From the NCBI GenBank assembly GCA_965201155.1, contig OZ241752.1, positions 1,798,001 to 1,862,000 of the forward strand: a stretch of DNA of 64,000 nt. The letters are read 5' to 3'. The position numbers and the translations under genes are program-made. The notes below the pieces were generated by a model, which was not told the DNA's origin, made no database searches, and saw only the letters and a list, made by a program, of their open reading frames with translations. This DNA is from JANQOH01 sp965201155. Lineage in GTDB: Bacteria; Pseudomonadota; Alphaproteobacteria; UBA7887. Shown piece after piece: positions 8,290 to 16,990 of this stretch (positions are counted from its first letter, which is position 1; each line of letters starts with the position of its first letter).

Positions 8290-9500
8290 GGAAGGTCTGA
8301 ACAAGTCGACGGTCGATTCTGTTATGATGGGTGAGATCGTTCAGGTGGTGTGGGGCGAGTGATGGATCAGTTGACCTTTGCGGAGCTTGAGCACGCTTCG
8401 AAGAAGCGCCGGACACGGCGCGAGGTGTTTCTGGAGAAGATGGACGGTCTGATCCCTTGGGAACGGCTTGAGGCGCGCATCGAGCCGTTCTATCCGAAGG
8501 TGGGGCGTGGGCGCCGGCCGTATCCGTTGGCGGCAATGCTGCGGGTGCACTGCGTGCAGGTGTTCTACAACCTGAGCGATCCGGCGATGGAGGACCTGCT
8601 TTACGAGGTGGAGTCGGTGCGGCGCTTTGTCGGGCTGCGGCTGTCAGGTCCGCTGCCCGACGAGACGACGATCCTGAACTTCCGCCATCTGCCGGAGAGG
8701 CACGGCCTGGGCGAGGCGCTGTTCGATGAGATCAACGCGCATCTGGCGTCGCTGGGGCACCGGTTGAAGACGGGGACGATCGTGGATGCGAGCCTGATTG
8801 CCGCGCCGTCGTCGACGAAGAACCGCGACGGCAGTCGGGATCCGGAGATGCACCAGACGAAGAAGGGCAATCAGTGGTATTTCGGTATGAAGGCGCATAT
8901 CGGTGTGGACGCGGCGTCGGGGTTGGCGCACAGCCTGGAGACGACGGCGGCGAATGTCTCGGACGTGGCCACGGCGCACGCACTGCTGCACGGGGGCGAG
9001 GAGCGTGTGTGGGGTGACGCGGGCTACCAGGGGGTGGGCCGGCGCGCAGAGAACCGGGGTGTGGTGGTGGACTGGCAGATCGCGATGAAGCGCGGCAAGC
9101 GCCGGCAGTTGGACAAGGCGGGAGCGCAGGAGGCGGCGGAGAGGCGCAAGGGTTCGGTGCGGGCGAAGGTCGAGCATCCGTTTCTCTATGTGAAGCGCCA
9201 CTTCGGCTATGCGAAGGTGCGCTACCGGGGCCTGGCGAAGAACAGGCAGCGCATCGCCGTGCTGCTGGGCTTCTCCAATCTGCTGATCGCCGGGCGCTAC
9301 GCCGCGTGACACGGGATCGACCCGTGCGCAGCCGCCGCGACGCCGGCGGGAAGACGGTCGCGTCAGCCGTTGAGCCGACCTTTACACCCCTGTCTCATTG
9401 CAACACGACAAGTTTTCGCCCCGACGACGGGGCCCCGGCGGCTCGCAGACCAGCCAGACAACACGAATACCCGCCAAAATCACATTTGTTCAGACCTTCC
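8290..9500 (+). mobile_element. IS5-family insertion sequence (1,211 bp)
   Basis: A complete element with perfect 15-bp inverted repeats (GGAAGGTCTGAACAA at 8290-8304 and its complement at 9486-9500), a 4-bp CTAG target duplication and one transposase gene. The perfect ends and intact transposase suggest recent insertion. It landed in the passenger nuclease gene of the IS1595-type element, so the nesting order is clear: IS1595-type first, IS5 second. Confidence 0.96.
8362..9309 (+). CDS. IS5-family transposase
   Basis: A 315-residue DDE transposase starting MDQLTFAELEHASKK, the usual IS5-type N-terminus. The DDE triad lies in the contexts IVDASLI, WGDAGYQG and KVEHPFLYVKRHFGYAK, the last being the conserved Y(2)R(3)E(6)K-like block of the family. 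The ATG at 8362 is preferred over one 12 bases upstream because of family alignment at the MxQLTFxELE start. The gene is intact and its stop overlaps a GTG that opens the downstream chimeric nuclease frame. Confidence 0.95.
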   Translation: MDQLTFAELEHASKKRRTRREVFLEKMDGLIPWERLEARIEPFYPKVGRGRRPYPLAAMLRVHCVQVFYNLSDPAMEDLLYEVESVRRFVGLRLSGPLPDETTILNFRHLPERHGLGEALFDEINAHLASLGHRLKTGTIVDASLIAAPSSTKNRDGSRDPEMHQTKKGNQWYFGMKAHIGVDAASGLAHSLETTAANVSDVATAHALLHGGEERVWGDAGYQGVGRRAENRGVVVDWQIAMKRGKRRQLDKAGAQEAAERRKGSVRAKVEHPFLYVKRHFGYAKVRYRGLAKNRQRIAVLLGFSNLLIAGRYAA

Positions 9501-9977
9501 CTAGAGGTGCTGTACGCTGCGAAGAAGGCCGGGGAGTGCATAGGCGCTGCGGAGATAGGGCGCAGGGCCGGGATATTCCGCGAGCCTGGATACGCCGTGA
9601 AACAGGGCAACGACTACATCGTTACTGGCGTCCTCAACTCGTTGGTCAAAGACGGGCTGTTAGACAAGTGCATTCAGAGAAACGGACGCCCTGGATGGGA
9701 ACTAACAGACGCCGCATTCAAACAGCGCGACAAGGACGCGGCTAAGCCGCCGGATTGGGGCGGCGACAGGCTGATAATCGAACTCTACCGGGCGAAGCAA
9801 TGGGGCTTCTGTCCGGGTTGCCTCGCGGTTCTACCGCAGCGCCCAGACGTCGATCATATCCGGGCCAAGGCGCGGGGCGGGAAGGATACCGTCGACAACA
9901 AGCAGCTTCTCTGTCCGAACTGCAACCGCCGCAGAGGGGCTAAGCCATTCAACGAATGGACCGACTATGAGCCGTGA
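9306..9977 (+). CDS. Chimeric frame: IS5 tail fused to winged-helix HNH nuclease
   Basis: From GTG 9306 (overlapping the IS5 transposase stop) 65 codons of IS5-derived sequence run in frame into the remaining 158 codons of the interrupted nuclease. The native part begins LEVLYAAKKAGECIGAAEIG, a probable winged helix (to about ELTDAAFK). It continues into an HNH domain: CPGC, then DVDHIRAKARGGKDTVDN, then CPNCNRRRG, with the Cys pairs for zinc and the Asp-His and Asn positions of the catalytic fold. The gene follows a DNA methyltransferase, so a restriction role is a reasonable inference. Whether the chimera is made or active is unknown; the original N-terminal 22 residues have been replaced. 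Confidence 0.72.
   Translation: MTRDRPVRSRRDAGGKTVASAVEPTFTPLSHCNTTSFRPDDGAPAARRPARQHEYPPKSHLFRPSLEVLYAAKKAGECIGAAEIGRRAGIFREPGYAVKQGNDYIVTGVLNSLVKDGLLDKCIQRNGRPGWELTDAAFKQRDKDAAKPPDWGGDRLIIELYRAKQWGFCPGCLAVLPQRPDVDHIRAKARGGKDTVDNKQLLCPNCNRRRGAKPFNEWTDYEP
9501..9504 (+). repeat. Right CTAG target-site duplication of IS5
   Basis: Second copy of the four-base duplication flanking IS5. The CTA codon resumes the nuclease reading frame here. Confidence 0.92.
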
Positions 9978-9980
9978 CCT

Positions 9981-10011
9981 TGGCTAGTCAGCCCTATAAT
10001 CCCCCTTCCAT
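9981..10011 (-). repeat. Right terminal inverted repeat of the IS1595-type element
   Basis: Inverted match to 6246-6276 (29 of 31 positions). It begins three bases after the nuclease stop codon and ends about 60 bp from the ribA stop. Confidence 0.85.
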
Positions 10012-10071
10012 GCGTGGGGGGAACAAGGAGGTGTGAGAGAGCGTCAATCATTTCGAGTCGGGCTCTCAGAT

Positions 10072-11184
10072 TCAGATCATGTGTCCGCGTTCGGCTTTGG
10101 CTTCGAGGTAGCGTTGGTTGTGGGGGTTGGGGGGGAAGTTGTGGGGGATGCGTTCCACAACATCGATGCCGCAACGGCGCAGGGCGGTGATCTTTTCGGG
10201 GTTGTTGGTGAGCAGGCGGATTCGCAGGAATTCGAGCTGGCGGAGCATTTCGGCGGCGGTGCGGTAGTGGCGTTCGTCAGCGTCGAACCCGAGCATTTCG
10301 TTGGCATGGAAGGTGTTGTGTCCGCGGTCCTGGAGGGTGTAGGCGCGGAGTTTGTTGACGAGACCGATGCCGCGGCCTTCCTGCGCGAGGTAGAGCAGGA
10401 CGCCGCCGCCGGCTTCGGCGATGCGGCGTACTGCGCCGCGCAACTGGTCGCCGCAATCACAGCGCAGGCTGCCGAGGAGGTCGCCGGTGAAGCATTGCGA
10501 GTGGAGGCGGACGAGCGCGGGCGCGGCGGGGCCGGGGACGCCGATGACAAGGGCAAGATGTTCGCTGCCGCCGTCTTCCGGTCGGAAGGCGATGAGCGTG
10601 GTGTCTTCGGCTTCGGCCAGCGGCACGTGGGCAGAGCCGACGCGGCGGAGCGTGCTGGCGGCCTGCTCGGTGCGCCGGTGTAGGTCGGCAAGGTCGACGT
10701 GCATCATGTTGTTGCGCCGGGTCCAGGCCTCGATGTCTTCGTCGAGGTTGAGGGAGCGGGCGAGGACAGCCGGCAGCAGGTTGGCGATCCTGGCAATGGA
10801 GACGGCGGCGGTGTCGCGCGCATGGGCGAGGGCGGGAGTGAGGCCGGAAGTGTGGCGGGGTGTGTTTGCCGGCGCGGCCGAGGGGTCGGCGAGATTGTAG
10901 ATGAGTTCGGGATCGAGGGGCGGCGGCAGCGTCAGGGCGACCACGGGGACGGCGGCGTCGCGCGGAAGATAGCCCAGTGCCTGCGCGCGGCGCGCGGTGA
11001 GGATGAGGCGGGTCTGGCCGCCGGGCAGGCTGTCGAGCCGTGCGAGGCGGGCCGGGGTGGCATATTCGGCGGACAGGGCGGCGGTGGCGCCGCTGGCGTC
11101 GGTTACCACGACCAGGCCGCCGCGGCGAAGGTCGCCGGTCGCGCGGTCGACGGCGAACGCGGCGCCGTGGGTTTCGGAATCCAT
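10072..11184 (-). CDS. ribA: GTP cyclohydrolase II
   Basis: A 370-residue protein for the first committed step of riboflavin synthesis, opening GTP to 2,5-diamino-6-ribosylamino-pyrimidinone phosphate. The C-terminal half carries the signature RLHSQCFTGDLLGSLRCDCGDQL, with three zinc-binding cysteines, and YLAQEGRGIGL. About 180 N-terminal residues form an extension seen in alphaproteobacterial RibA; it does not show a convincing active DHBP synthase (RibB) site. I chose ATG at 11184 (MDSETHGAAFAVDRATG) because the upstream frame is Arg-rich and runs into the divergent promoter region shared with the dehalogenase-like gene. No FMN riboswitch was recognised upstream. Confidence 0.9.
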   Translation of the reverse strand: MDSETHGAAFAVDRATGDLRRGGLVVVTDASGATAALSAEYATPARLARLDSLPGGQTRLILTARRAQALGYLPRDAAVPVVALTLPPPLDPELIYNLADPSAAPANTPRHTSGLTPALAHARDTAAVSIARIANLLPAVLARSLNLDEDIEAWTRRNNMMHVDLADLHRRTEQAASTLRRVGSAHVPLAEAEDTTLIAFRPEDGGSEHLALVIGVPGPAAPALVRLHSQCFTGDLLGSLRCDCGDQLRGAVRRIAEAGGGVLLYLAQEGRGIGLVNKLRAYTLQDRGHNTFHANEMLGFDADERHYRTAAEMLRQLEFLRIRLLTNNPEKITALRRCGIDVVERIPHNFPPNPHNQRYLEAKAERGHMI

Positions 11185-11395
11185 TGTGGTCAAGACTTTC
11201 TGCCGCTGTGTCACGCCGCGCACGCGGCTGAAATGCCGCGCGGCGCCCCGCGCGGTCCGCCCCGTATATAGTGTTATGCAGCGGGTTGTAACACCCCCGT
11301 TGCGGTGCATTGCGGTTGTGTCGCCGCAACAGAGGCGGGATTGTTGCGGGAGCGACCGGGCGTGAAGCGAGGGATGCTGGGTAAAGGAGGAACTG

Positions 11396-13611
11396 ATGCT
11401 GCTGCGATCGCGTTCGGTTGATCGACCGTTTCATCTGGGGCTGTTTCCGCTGGAGAGGCTGCCGCGCGACGACTCGGTCCTGGAGGCAGAGGCGCGGCGG
11501 GCGCCGGTTGCGGCTCCGGTGCGTGAATGGGCGGGCGGATTGCTTGCGGCTTCGATCGAAAAGCTCACCCGCCTTTATGCCGAGTTTGCAGCGGCGGATG
11601 CGGCACGCGAGCGGGCGCCGGTGGGTGACGATCCGGTTCGGCGGTCAGTGGATATCAAGGGTGTCGGGTATTTCATGGATGCGAGTCAGGTTGGGATTTG
11701 CGCCATACCCGACAATGCGTGGCTGGAAGGGGCGGAAAGGCGGGATCACGGTTATGCGGTCGTGATTCTGGTGGAGCATTCGCGGGTATCCGAAGAGGGG
11801 AATCCGGCGCGCGACTGGACGCTGCCTGCGGTGGCGGCAAATGCGGGAATGCGGGCGGCGGAGGTCTCGGCGCTGATTGCCGGGCATATCCGGGTGATGG
11901 GTTTCGGTGCGCACATGCGCGGGGTCGGTGCGGCACATCTCGATGCAGCGCGTCTGGCGGTGCTGGCGGGCCTGGCGGTGCGGCGCGGCAATGCGGCGGT
12001 CAACCCGTTTGTCGGGGAGGCGTTTTCGCTGTGCGTGGTTTCGACGGATTATGCGCTGGCGGTTGATCGGCCTCTGGCGGCGCGTGCGTTGGGGGCGGCG
12101 AAAGGTTTTGGCTACTGGCTGGGGCGCGGCGGGGCGCGGTCAGGCCGCGAGCGGAACCGGCGCCGCAAGCGGCGGACGGATCTGGGGCCGTTTGCAATGG
12201 AGACGGTGCGGCGCACCGCGCGGCCGACGACGCTGATCGCTGATGACGAAGTGCCGCGCGTGCCGAAGCGGGCGAGCTTTTTCGAGCGGGCGCTGCGGGG
12301 AGACCTGGGAGCAAAGGCGCAGGCGGCGCGCGGGGGGGGGGGGGGGGGGGGGGGGGGTCGTTCAAGCATCCGCTGTCACTGAGTCAGCTCAAGGTCATTC
12401 GCAAGATGGTTCCGTATCAGGACGGTCCGGTAGCGCGGGCGGATACGGGACGCTACCGGGACCCGGAGGCGAATGTGCGGGCGCTCAAGTCGCTGGCTTA
12501 TTTTCTGGGGGCGGATGTTGTGGGTGTGTGCGAGATACCGCGTTACGCCTGGTACTCGCATCATGCGAACGGGGGGGTCATCGAGCCGTATCACAAATAT
12601 GCGGTGATGGTTCTGATCGACCAGGGTTTCGAGACGATGGAGGGCGCGAGCGGGGATGACTGGATTTCCGGCGCGCAGTCGATGCGGGCGTATCTCCGCG
12701 GGGCGGAGATTGCGTCGGTGATGGCGGATCTGGTCCGATCGGTGGGTTTTCCGGCGCGGGCGCAGACGAATGCGGACAGCGATGTGCTGCATATCCCGCT
12801 GGTATTGTGGGCGGGCCTGGGGGAGCTGTCGCGGATTGGCGAACTGGTTCTGAATCCGTTTCTGGGTCCGCGGTTGAAAACGGTGGTGATGACGACGGAC
12901 ATGCCGCTGGCGCCGGACCAGCCGATAGATTTCGGTCTTCAGGGGTTTTGCAGCCGGTGTCTGAAATGCGCGCGCGAATGCCCGTGCGATGCGATTTCGA
13001 AGGGCGGCAAGGTGATGTTCAACGGCTATGAGATGTGGAAGCCCGATGTCGAGCGCTGCACGCGCTATCGGCTGACGAATGTGAAGGGTTCGGCGTGCGG
13101 GCGGTGCATGAAGACGTGTCCGTTGAACAAGGTGGTCGATGCGGACGGTCCGCTGATGATCAGGGCAGCAAGCTGGCTGGGGATCAATGCGATGTTCCTG
13201 AAGCCGGTCATGGCGCCGCTGGCGGCGTGGCTGGACGATGTGCTGGGCAATGGCAGGCGCAATCCCGTGAAGAAGTGATGGTTCGATCACGAGGTTGTGG
13301 ATGGAACGACACGGGCGGCCCGGGCGACCAACCGGCGGGATATCGATCCCTCGCGCAAGGTGGATGTTTCCCGGCAGAAGCTGGCGTATTACCCGGCGAG
13401 CATGATGCCGCCGCCGGATTTGCCGGGGGCGTTCGCGGTTGACCGCAAACGGGCGCTGGCGGCGCTGGCGGCGCATGAGAGTCCGGCGGCGGCGCGGTCG
13501 CGCCGGGAGGCGGGCGGGGAGAAGCCGGCGCATTATGCGCCGACCGCACCCGCGGGGAGCCCCGCCGGGGAGGGGGAGGCCGGCGCCCGGAGCCCCTATG
13601 CTGCGGATTAG
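11396..13611 (+). pseudogene. Reductive-dehalogenase-like Fe-S protein, broken by a poly-G frameshift and an in-frame TGA
   Basis: AAAGGAGG precedes the ATG. The first 312 codons (MLLRSRSVDRPFHLGLFPLE...) end in a run of 26 G. The frame after the run (SFKHPLSLSQLKVIRKM) needs one G more or two fewer. The second part has the reductive-dehalogenase-like core (LGADVVGVCEIPRYAWYSH, DDWISGAQSMRAYLRGAE, NADSDVLHIPLVLWAGLGE), then two ferredoxin-type cluster motifs: CSRCLKCARECP (CxxCxxCxxxCP), and CTRY...CGRCMKTCP. After NPVKK a TGA at 13276 is followed in frame by WFDHEVVDG and 110 further codons to 13611. Corrected length is 738 residues. The first half is a cluster-free relative of the second. 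Family members use cobalamin and Fe-S clusters; substrate and activity here are unknown. The damage could be real, phase-variable or a sequencing artefact. Confidence 0.85.
12332..12357 (+). repeat. 26-base guanine homopolymer inside the dehalogenase-like gene
   Basis: Twenty-six consecutive G residues start at a codon boundary and would encode a polyglycine linker between the two half-domains. The length is one short of 27, so the two halves are out of frame. No comparable homopolymer is present elsewhere in the window. Confidence 0.97.
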
Positions 13612-13940
13612 CATGTGATTCGTTCGGGGTGTTGCGCCGTTGCCGAGTGGCGCGGCGGGCGCCCCGTATGTAGTTTCGGGCATATGGGGATACGCAACAA
13701 TGTGTAAATTGCGCCGCCGACTCGGCCTGATGGGTTACAATTGCGGCGGGCGGATTTCGGGCAGTGCGGCGAAAAATCGCGCGTTGAAGGTCATTCGGTG
13801 CTTGCGCTTGGGCGAGTGGTCATGAAAAATATCTGCAGCACGACACCCGCCGCCTGTCCGGCAGCGCTGCAACGCGACTGTCCGAAAGACCTGTGGAATT
13901 GTGTGTGTGGCACTGAGGGTTTGCTACGAAAGGAATTATA
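13612..13940 (+). promoter_or_regulatory. Long upstream region of the cold-shock gene
   Basis: About 330 bp without a supportable gene separate the dehalogenase-like gene from the cold-shock gene. Cold-shock genes often have long structured 5' leaders acting as RNA thermosensors, so part of this probably is leader. An imperfect inverted repeat around 13706-13750 (GCGCCGCCGACT / AATTGCGGCGGG) is visible. No promoter could be assigned with confidence. Confidence 0.4.
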
Positions 13941-14150
13941 ATGGCTACCGGAACGGTGAAGTGGTTCAATCCGACCAAAGGTTATGGGTTCATAGAGCCT
14001 GCCGGCGGCGGGCGCGATGCGTTCGTGCATATTTCCGCTGTAGAGCGCGCCGGGCTGAACGGCCTGCGCGAGGGTCAGAAGGTGCAGTACGAATTGGTGC
14101 CCGGTCGCAATGGCCGGTCGTCAGCGGAGAATCTGGTTGCGCTTGACTGA
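13941..14150 (+). CDS. Cold-shock domain protein (CspA family)
   Basis: A 69-residue single CSD protein binding single-stranded RNA/DNA. RNP1 is KGYGFIEP (residues 13-20) and RNP2 is DAFVHIS (26-32). The start MATGTVKWFN is classical. The ATG follows an AAAGGA ribosome-binding site. It stands alone between a long leader and a strong terminator hairpin. Which Csp paralogue this is cannot be told. Confidence 0.96.
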   Translation: MATGTVKWFNPTKGYGFIEPAGGGRDAFVHISAVERAGLNGLREGQKVQYELVPGRNGRSSAENLVALD

Positions 14151-14219
14151 CAATATTTCCGTCTGAACGTTATTCGGGATTCGGTTCCGAGGATCGGTTT
14201 CGACATTCGGTCCTGAGGT

Positions 14220-14258
14220 GGCCGCGAAGCAGGAAACAGGCTGCTTCGCGGCCATTTT
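14220..14258. terminator. Bidirectional terminator between csp and fdsA
   Basis: A 13-bp perfect stem (GGCCGCGAAGCAG at 14220-14232 with its complement at 14241-14253), loop GAAACAGG, then ATTTTCG on the plus strand. It lies between convergent genes and can serve the cold-shock gene and the formate dehydrogenase operon. Confidence 0.82.
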
Positions 14259-14260
14259 CG

Positions 14261-16990
14261 TCAGTGGGCCGGTTCGATGCGGACAGCGCAGTATTTGAGT
14301 TCAGGGATTTTTCCGACCGGGTCGAGGCGTGGGTTGGTGAGGAGGTTTGCCGCGGCCTCGGCATAGCAGAAAGGCATGAAGACAACGCCTGCGGGGGTTC
14401 GGGCGGAGATTCTGAGGGTGGTTTTTACGGTGCCGCGGCGGCTGGTCAACTGCACGGTTGCGCCGGCGTCGAGGCCGAGGCTGCGGGCGTCACCGGGCGC
14501 CATTTCACAGACGGCTTCGGGTTCGAGAGCGTCGAGCACGGCGGCGCGGCGGGTCATTTGCCCCGTATGCCAGTGTTCGAGCTGACGGCCTGTGGTGAGG
14601 ATGAAGGGATATTCGGGGTCGGGTTGTTCATCGGGCGGGGAGAGGGCGACGGCGGAGAGTTTCCCGCGCCCGCCGGGTGTGGGGTAGCCCTCGGCAAAGA
14701 TGATTTCCCGGCCCGGTTCAGTTTCGTCCTCGCAGGGATAGGTGACGGCGTCTTCGCGTTCGAGGCGGGACCAGGATATGCCCTTGATGGAAGGCATGCA
14801 GGCGCGCATTTCGGTGTGGATGTCGGCGGGGCCGCGATAGTTCCAGCCAAGGCCGAGCCGGCGGGCGAGTTCCTGGACGATCCACCAGTCCTGGCGGGCG
14901 GCGCCCGGCGGGTCGACGGCCTTGCGGCCGAGCTGGACGCGGCGGTCGGTGTTGGTGAAGGTCCCGGTTTTCTCGGGGAAGGCAGTTGCCGGCAGCACGA
15001 TATCGGCGAAAGCGGCGGTTTCGGTGAGGAAGATGTCCTGAACGACCAGGTGTTCGAGGCGGCTGAGGGCCTCGCGCACATGGGCAGCGTCAGGGTCTGA
15101 CATGGCGGGGTTCTCGCCCATGATGTAAAGGCCCTGAATCCGCTTTTCCCATGCGGCGTCGGCGATTTCGACGACGGTGAGGCCGGGTTCGGGGTTCAGT
15201 TCGGCGCCCCAGAATTGTTCGAACCAGGCGCGGGCGTCGGGGTCGGCGACCGGGCGGTAGTCCGGGTAGACCATGGGGATAAGGCCGGCGTCGGATGCGC
15301 CCTGAACGTTGTTCTGGCCGCGCAGCGGGTGCAGGCCGGTGCCAGGGCGGCCGACATGGCCGCACAGGAGCGCGAGATTGATGAGGCAGCGGGCGTTGTC
15401 GGTGCCGTGGACATGCTGGGAGACGCCCATTCCCCAAAATACGATGGCGCGTTCGGCGCCGGCCCAGGCGCGGGCAACGGCGCGCAGCTCAGCGGCGGGG
15501 ACGCCGCAATGGGGTTCCATCGCTTCGGGCGTGTAGCCGGAGATATGGGCGGCAAGCGCCTCGAAGCCTTCAGTGTGGGCCTGGACGTATTGGCGGTCGA
15601 ACAATTGTTCGTGAATGATGACGTGGGTGAGGGCGTTGAGGAGGGCGACATCGCTGCCGGGGCGTTGTCGCAGCATGTGCGTCGCGTGGCGTCCGAGGGC
15701 CTGACCGCGCGGGTCGATGACGATGAGCGTGGCGCCGCGGCGCGCGGCATTCTTGAAGAAAGTGGCTGCAACGGGGTGGTTCTCGGTGGGATTGGCGCCG
15801 ATGACCATGATGACATCGGCATTTTCCGCTTCGGCAAAGGGTGCGGTGACGGCGCCCGAGCCTATGGTTTCCATGAGTGCGGCGACAGAACTGGCGTGGC
15901 ACAGGCGTGTACAATGATCGACATTGTTGACGCCGAAGCCGGTGCGGACGAGTTTCTGAACCAGGTAGGCTTCTTCGTTCGATCCCTTGGCGGAGCCGAA
16001 GCCGGCGAGGGCGCCGCCGCCCTGTTCGGCGAGGATGCGGGCGAAGCCCTGCGCCGCGGCATCCAGCGCTTCCTCCCAGCTTGTGGAGCGGAAATGGCTG
16101 GAGGGGTCGGCAGGATCGACGCTGAGGTCCGCGTGCTTTGGCGCGTCGGCGCGGCGGATGAGGGGTGTGGTGAGGCGATTCGGGTGGCGCGGGTAGTCAA
16201 AGCCGAATCGCCCCTTGACGCAAAGCCGAGCGTGGTTTGCGGGGCCGTCGCGGCCATCGACGCGAAGGATGTCATTACCGCGCACGTGGAATGTCAACTG
16301 GCAGCCGACGCCGCACCAGGGGCACAGGCTGTCGACGGTACGGTCGGCGGCGGCGGCGCTGGCGGCGGGGAGCAACGCGCCGGTGGGACAGGCCTGAACG
16401 CATTCGCCGCAAGCGACGCAGGTCGAGTCGCCCATGGGGTCGGCCATGTCGAAGACGATTTGGGCGCGCGAGCCGCGCCCGGCCATGCCGATGACATCAT
16501 TGACCTGGACTTCGCGGCAGGCGCGCACGCAGCGGGTGCAATGGATGCAGGCGTCGAGATTGACGGCCATGGCGGGGTGACTGTGGTCTGCGGGCGGCGC
16601 GGCACGGGCGGGGAAGCGGCTGGTTTCCTGCCCGATCGCGGAGGCCCAGCGCCAGAGTTCCGAGTCAGGGTCGTGGGCAGTATGGCGCGGCGGCTGATCG
16701 GCGAGCAGCAATTCCATGACCATGGCGCGGGCGGCGCCGGCGCGGGGGCTGTCCACACGTACCTTCATGCCCGGTTGCGGACGGCGGATACATGATGCGG
16801 CAAGGGTGCGTTCGCCTTCGATCTCGACCATGCAGGCGCGGCAATTGCCGTCGGCACGGTAGTCGGGCTGCTGCGTGTAGCAGAGGTGGGGGATGGCGAC
16901 GCCAGAGCGCGCGGCGGCCTGCCAGATGGTTTCGTCCGGGGCGGCGGTGACGGCGCATCCATCGAGAGTGAAGGGGATTTTGGCGGTCAT
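14261..16990 (-). CDS. fdsA: NAD-dependent formate dehydrogenase, alpha (molybdopterin) subunit
   Basis: A 909-residue catalytic subunit oxidising formate to CO2 at a molybdenum- or tungsten-bis-MGD centre. Domains in order: N-terminal 2Fe-2S domain (CYTQQPDYRADGNCRACMVEIEG); two ferredoxin-type 4Fe-4S clusters (CIHCTRCVRAC, then CVACGECVQACP); the FdhF-type 4Fe-4S motif (CPWCGVGC); the large pterin domain with the Cys ligand in VDHCTRLCHASS; and a C-terminal MopB-binding domain (TTGRQLEHWHTGQMT). The metal ligand is Cys, not selenocysteine. ATG at 16990 overlaps the fdsB stop (ATGA). No fdsC/fdhD or fdsD follows: the next thing downstream is a terminator, so the maturation genes must be elsewhere. 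Confidence 0.95.
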   Translation of the reverse strand: MTAKIPFTLDGCAVTAAPDETIWQAAARSGVAIPHLCYTQQPDYRADGNCRACMVEIEGERTLAASCIRRPQPGMKVRVDSPRAGAARAMVMELLLADQPPRHTAHDPDSELWRWASAIGQETSRFPARAAPPADHSHPAMAVNLDACIHCTRCVRACREVQVNDVIGMAGRGSRAQIVFDMADPMGDSTCVACGECVQACPTGALLPAASAAAADRTVDSLCPWCGVGCQLTFHVRGNDILRVDGRDGPANHARLCVKGRFGFDYPRHPNRLTTPLIRRADAPKHADLSVDPADPSSHFRSTSWEEALDAAAQGFARILAEQGGGALAGFGSAKGSNEEAYLVQKLVRTGFGVNNVDHCTRLCHASSVAALMETIGSGAVTAPFAEAENADVIMVIGANPTENHPVAATFFKNAARRGATLIVIDPRGQALGRHATHMLRQRPGSDVALLNALTHVIIHEQLFDRQYVQAHTEGFEALAAHISGYTPEAMEPHCGVPAAELRAVARAWAGAERAIVFWGMGVSQHVHGTDNARCLINLALLCGHVGRPGTGLHPLRGQNNVQGASDAGLIPMVYPDYRPVADPDARAWFEQFWGAELNPEPGLTVVEIADAAWEKRIQGLYIMGENPAMSDPDAAHVREALSRLEHLVVQDIFLTETAAFADIVLPATAFPEKTGTFTNTDRRVQLGRKAVDPPGAARQDWWIVQELARRLGLGWNYRGPADIHTEMRACMPSIKGISWSRLEREDAVTYPCEDETEPGREIIFAEGYPTPGGRGKLSAVALSPPDEQPDPEYPFILTTGRQLEHWHTGQMTRRAAVLDALEPEAVCEMAPGDARSLGLDAGATVQLTSRRGTVKTTLRISARTPAGVVFMPFCYAEAAANLLTNPRLDPVGKIPELKYCAVRIEPAH

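Larger units (their letters stand above)
6246..10011 (+). mobile_element. IS1595-type transposon with methyltransferase/HNH passenger genes, interrupted by IS5
   Basis: The element is bounded by 31-bp imperfect inverted repeats at 6246-6276 and 9981-10011 (29 of 31 positions identical). Between them lie, on the plus strand, an IS1595-family transposase, a beta-class DNA methyltransferase and a winged-helix HNH nuclease whose start and stop codons overlap (GTGA, TTGA). IS1595-family elements are known to carry passenger genes. Removing the nested IS5 element and one target copy leaves an ancestral element of about 2.55 kb. No clear 8-bp target duplication is visible outside the repeats (GCGACGGA on the left, GCGTGGGG on the right, five of eight positions matching), so the exact ends may be off by a few bases, or the copy may be old. 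The frameshifted transposase suggests it no longer moves by itself. Confidence 0.8.

Noticed and set aside
11185..11395. Possible FMN or cobalamin riboswitch between ribA and the dehalogenase-like gene
   Set aside because: No B12-box, FMN-element core or matching architecture was recognised.
13276..13278. TGA read as selenocysteine in the dehalogenase-like gene
   Set aside because: The context suggests a Trp codon changed to TGA, no SECIS-like hairpin was verified, and the gene is also frameshifted.
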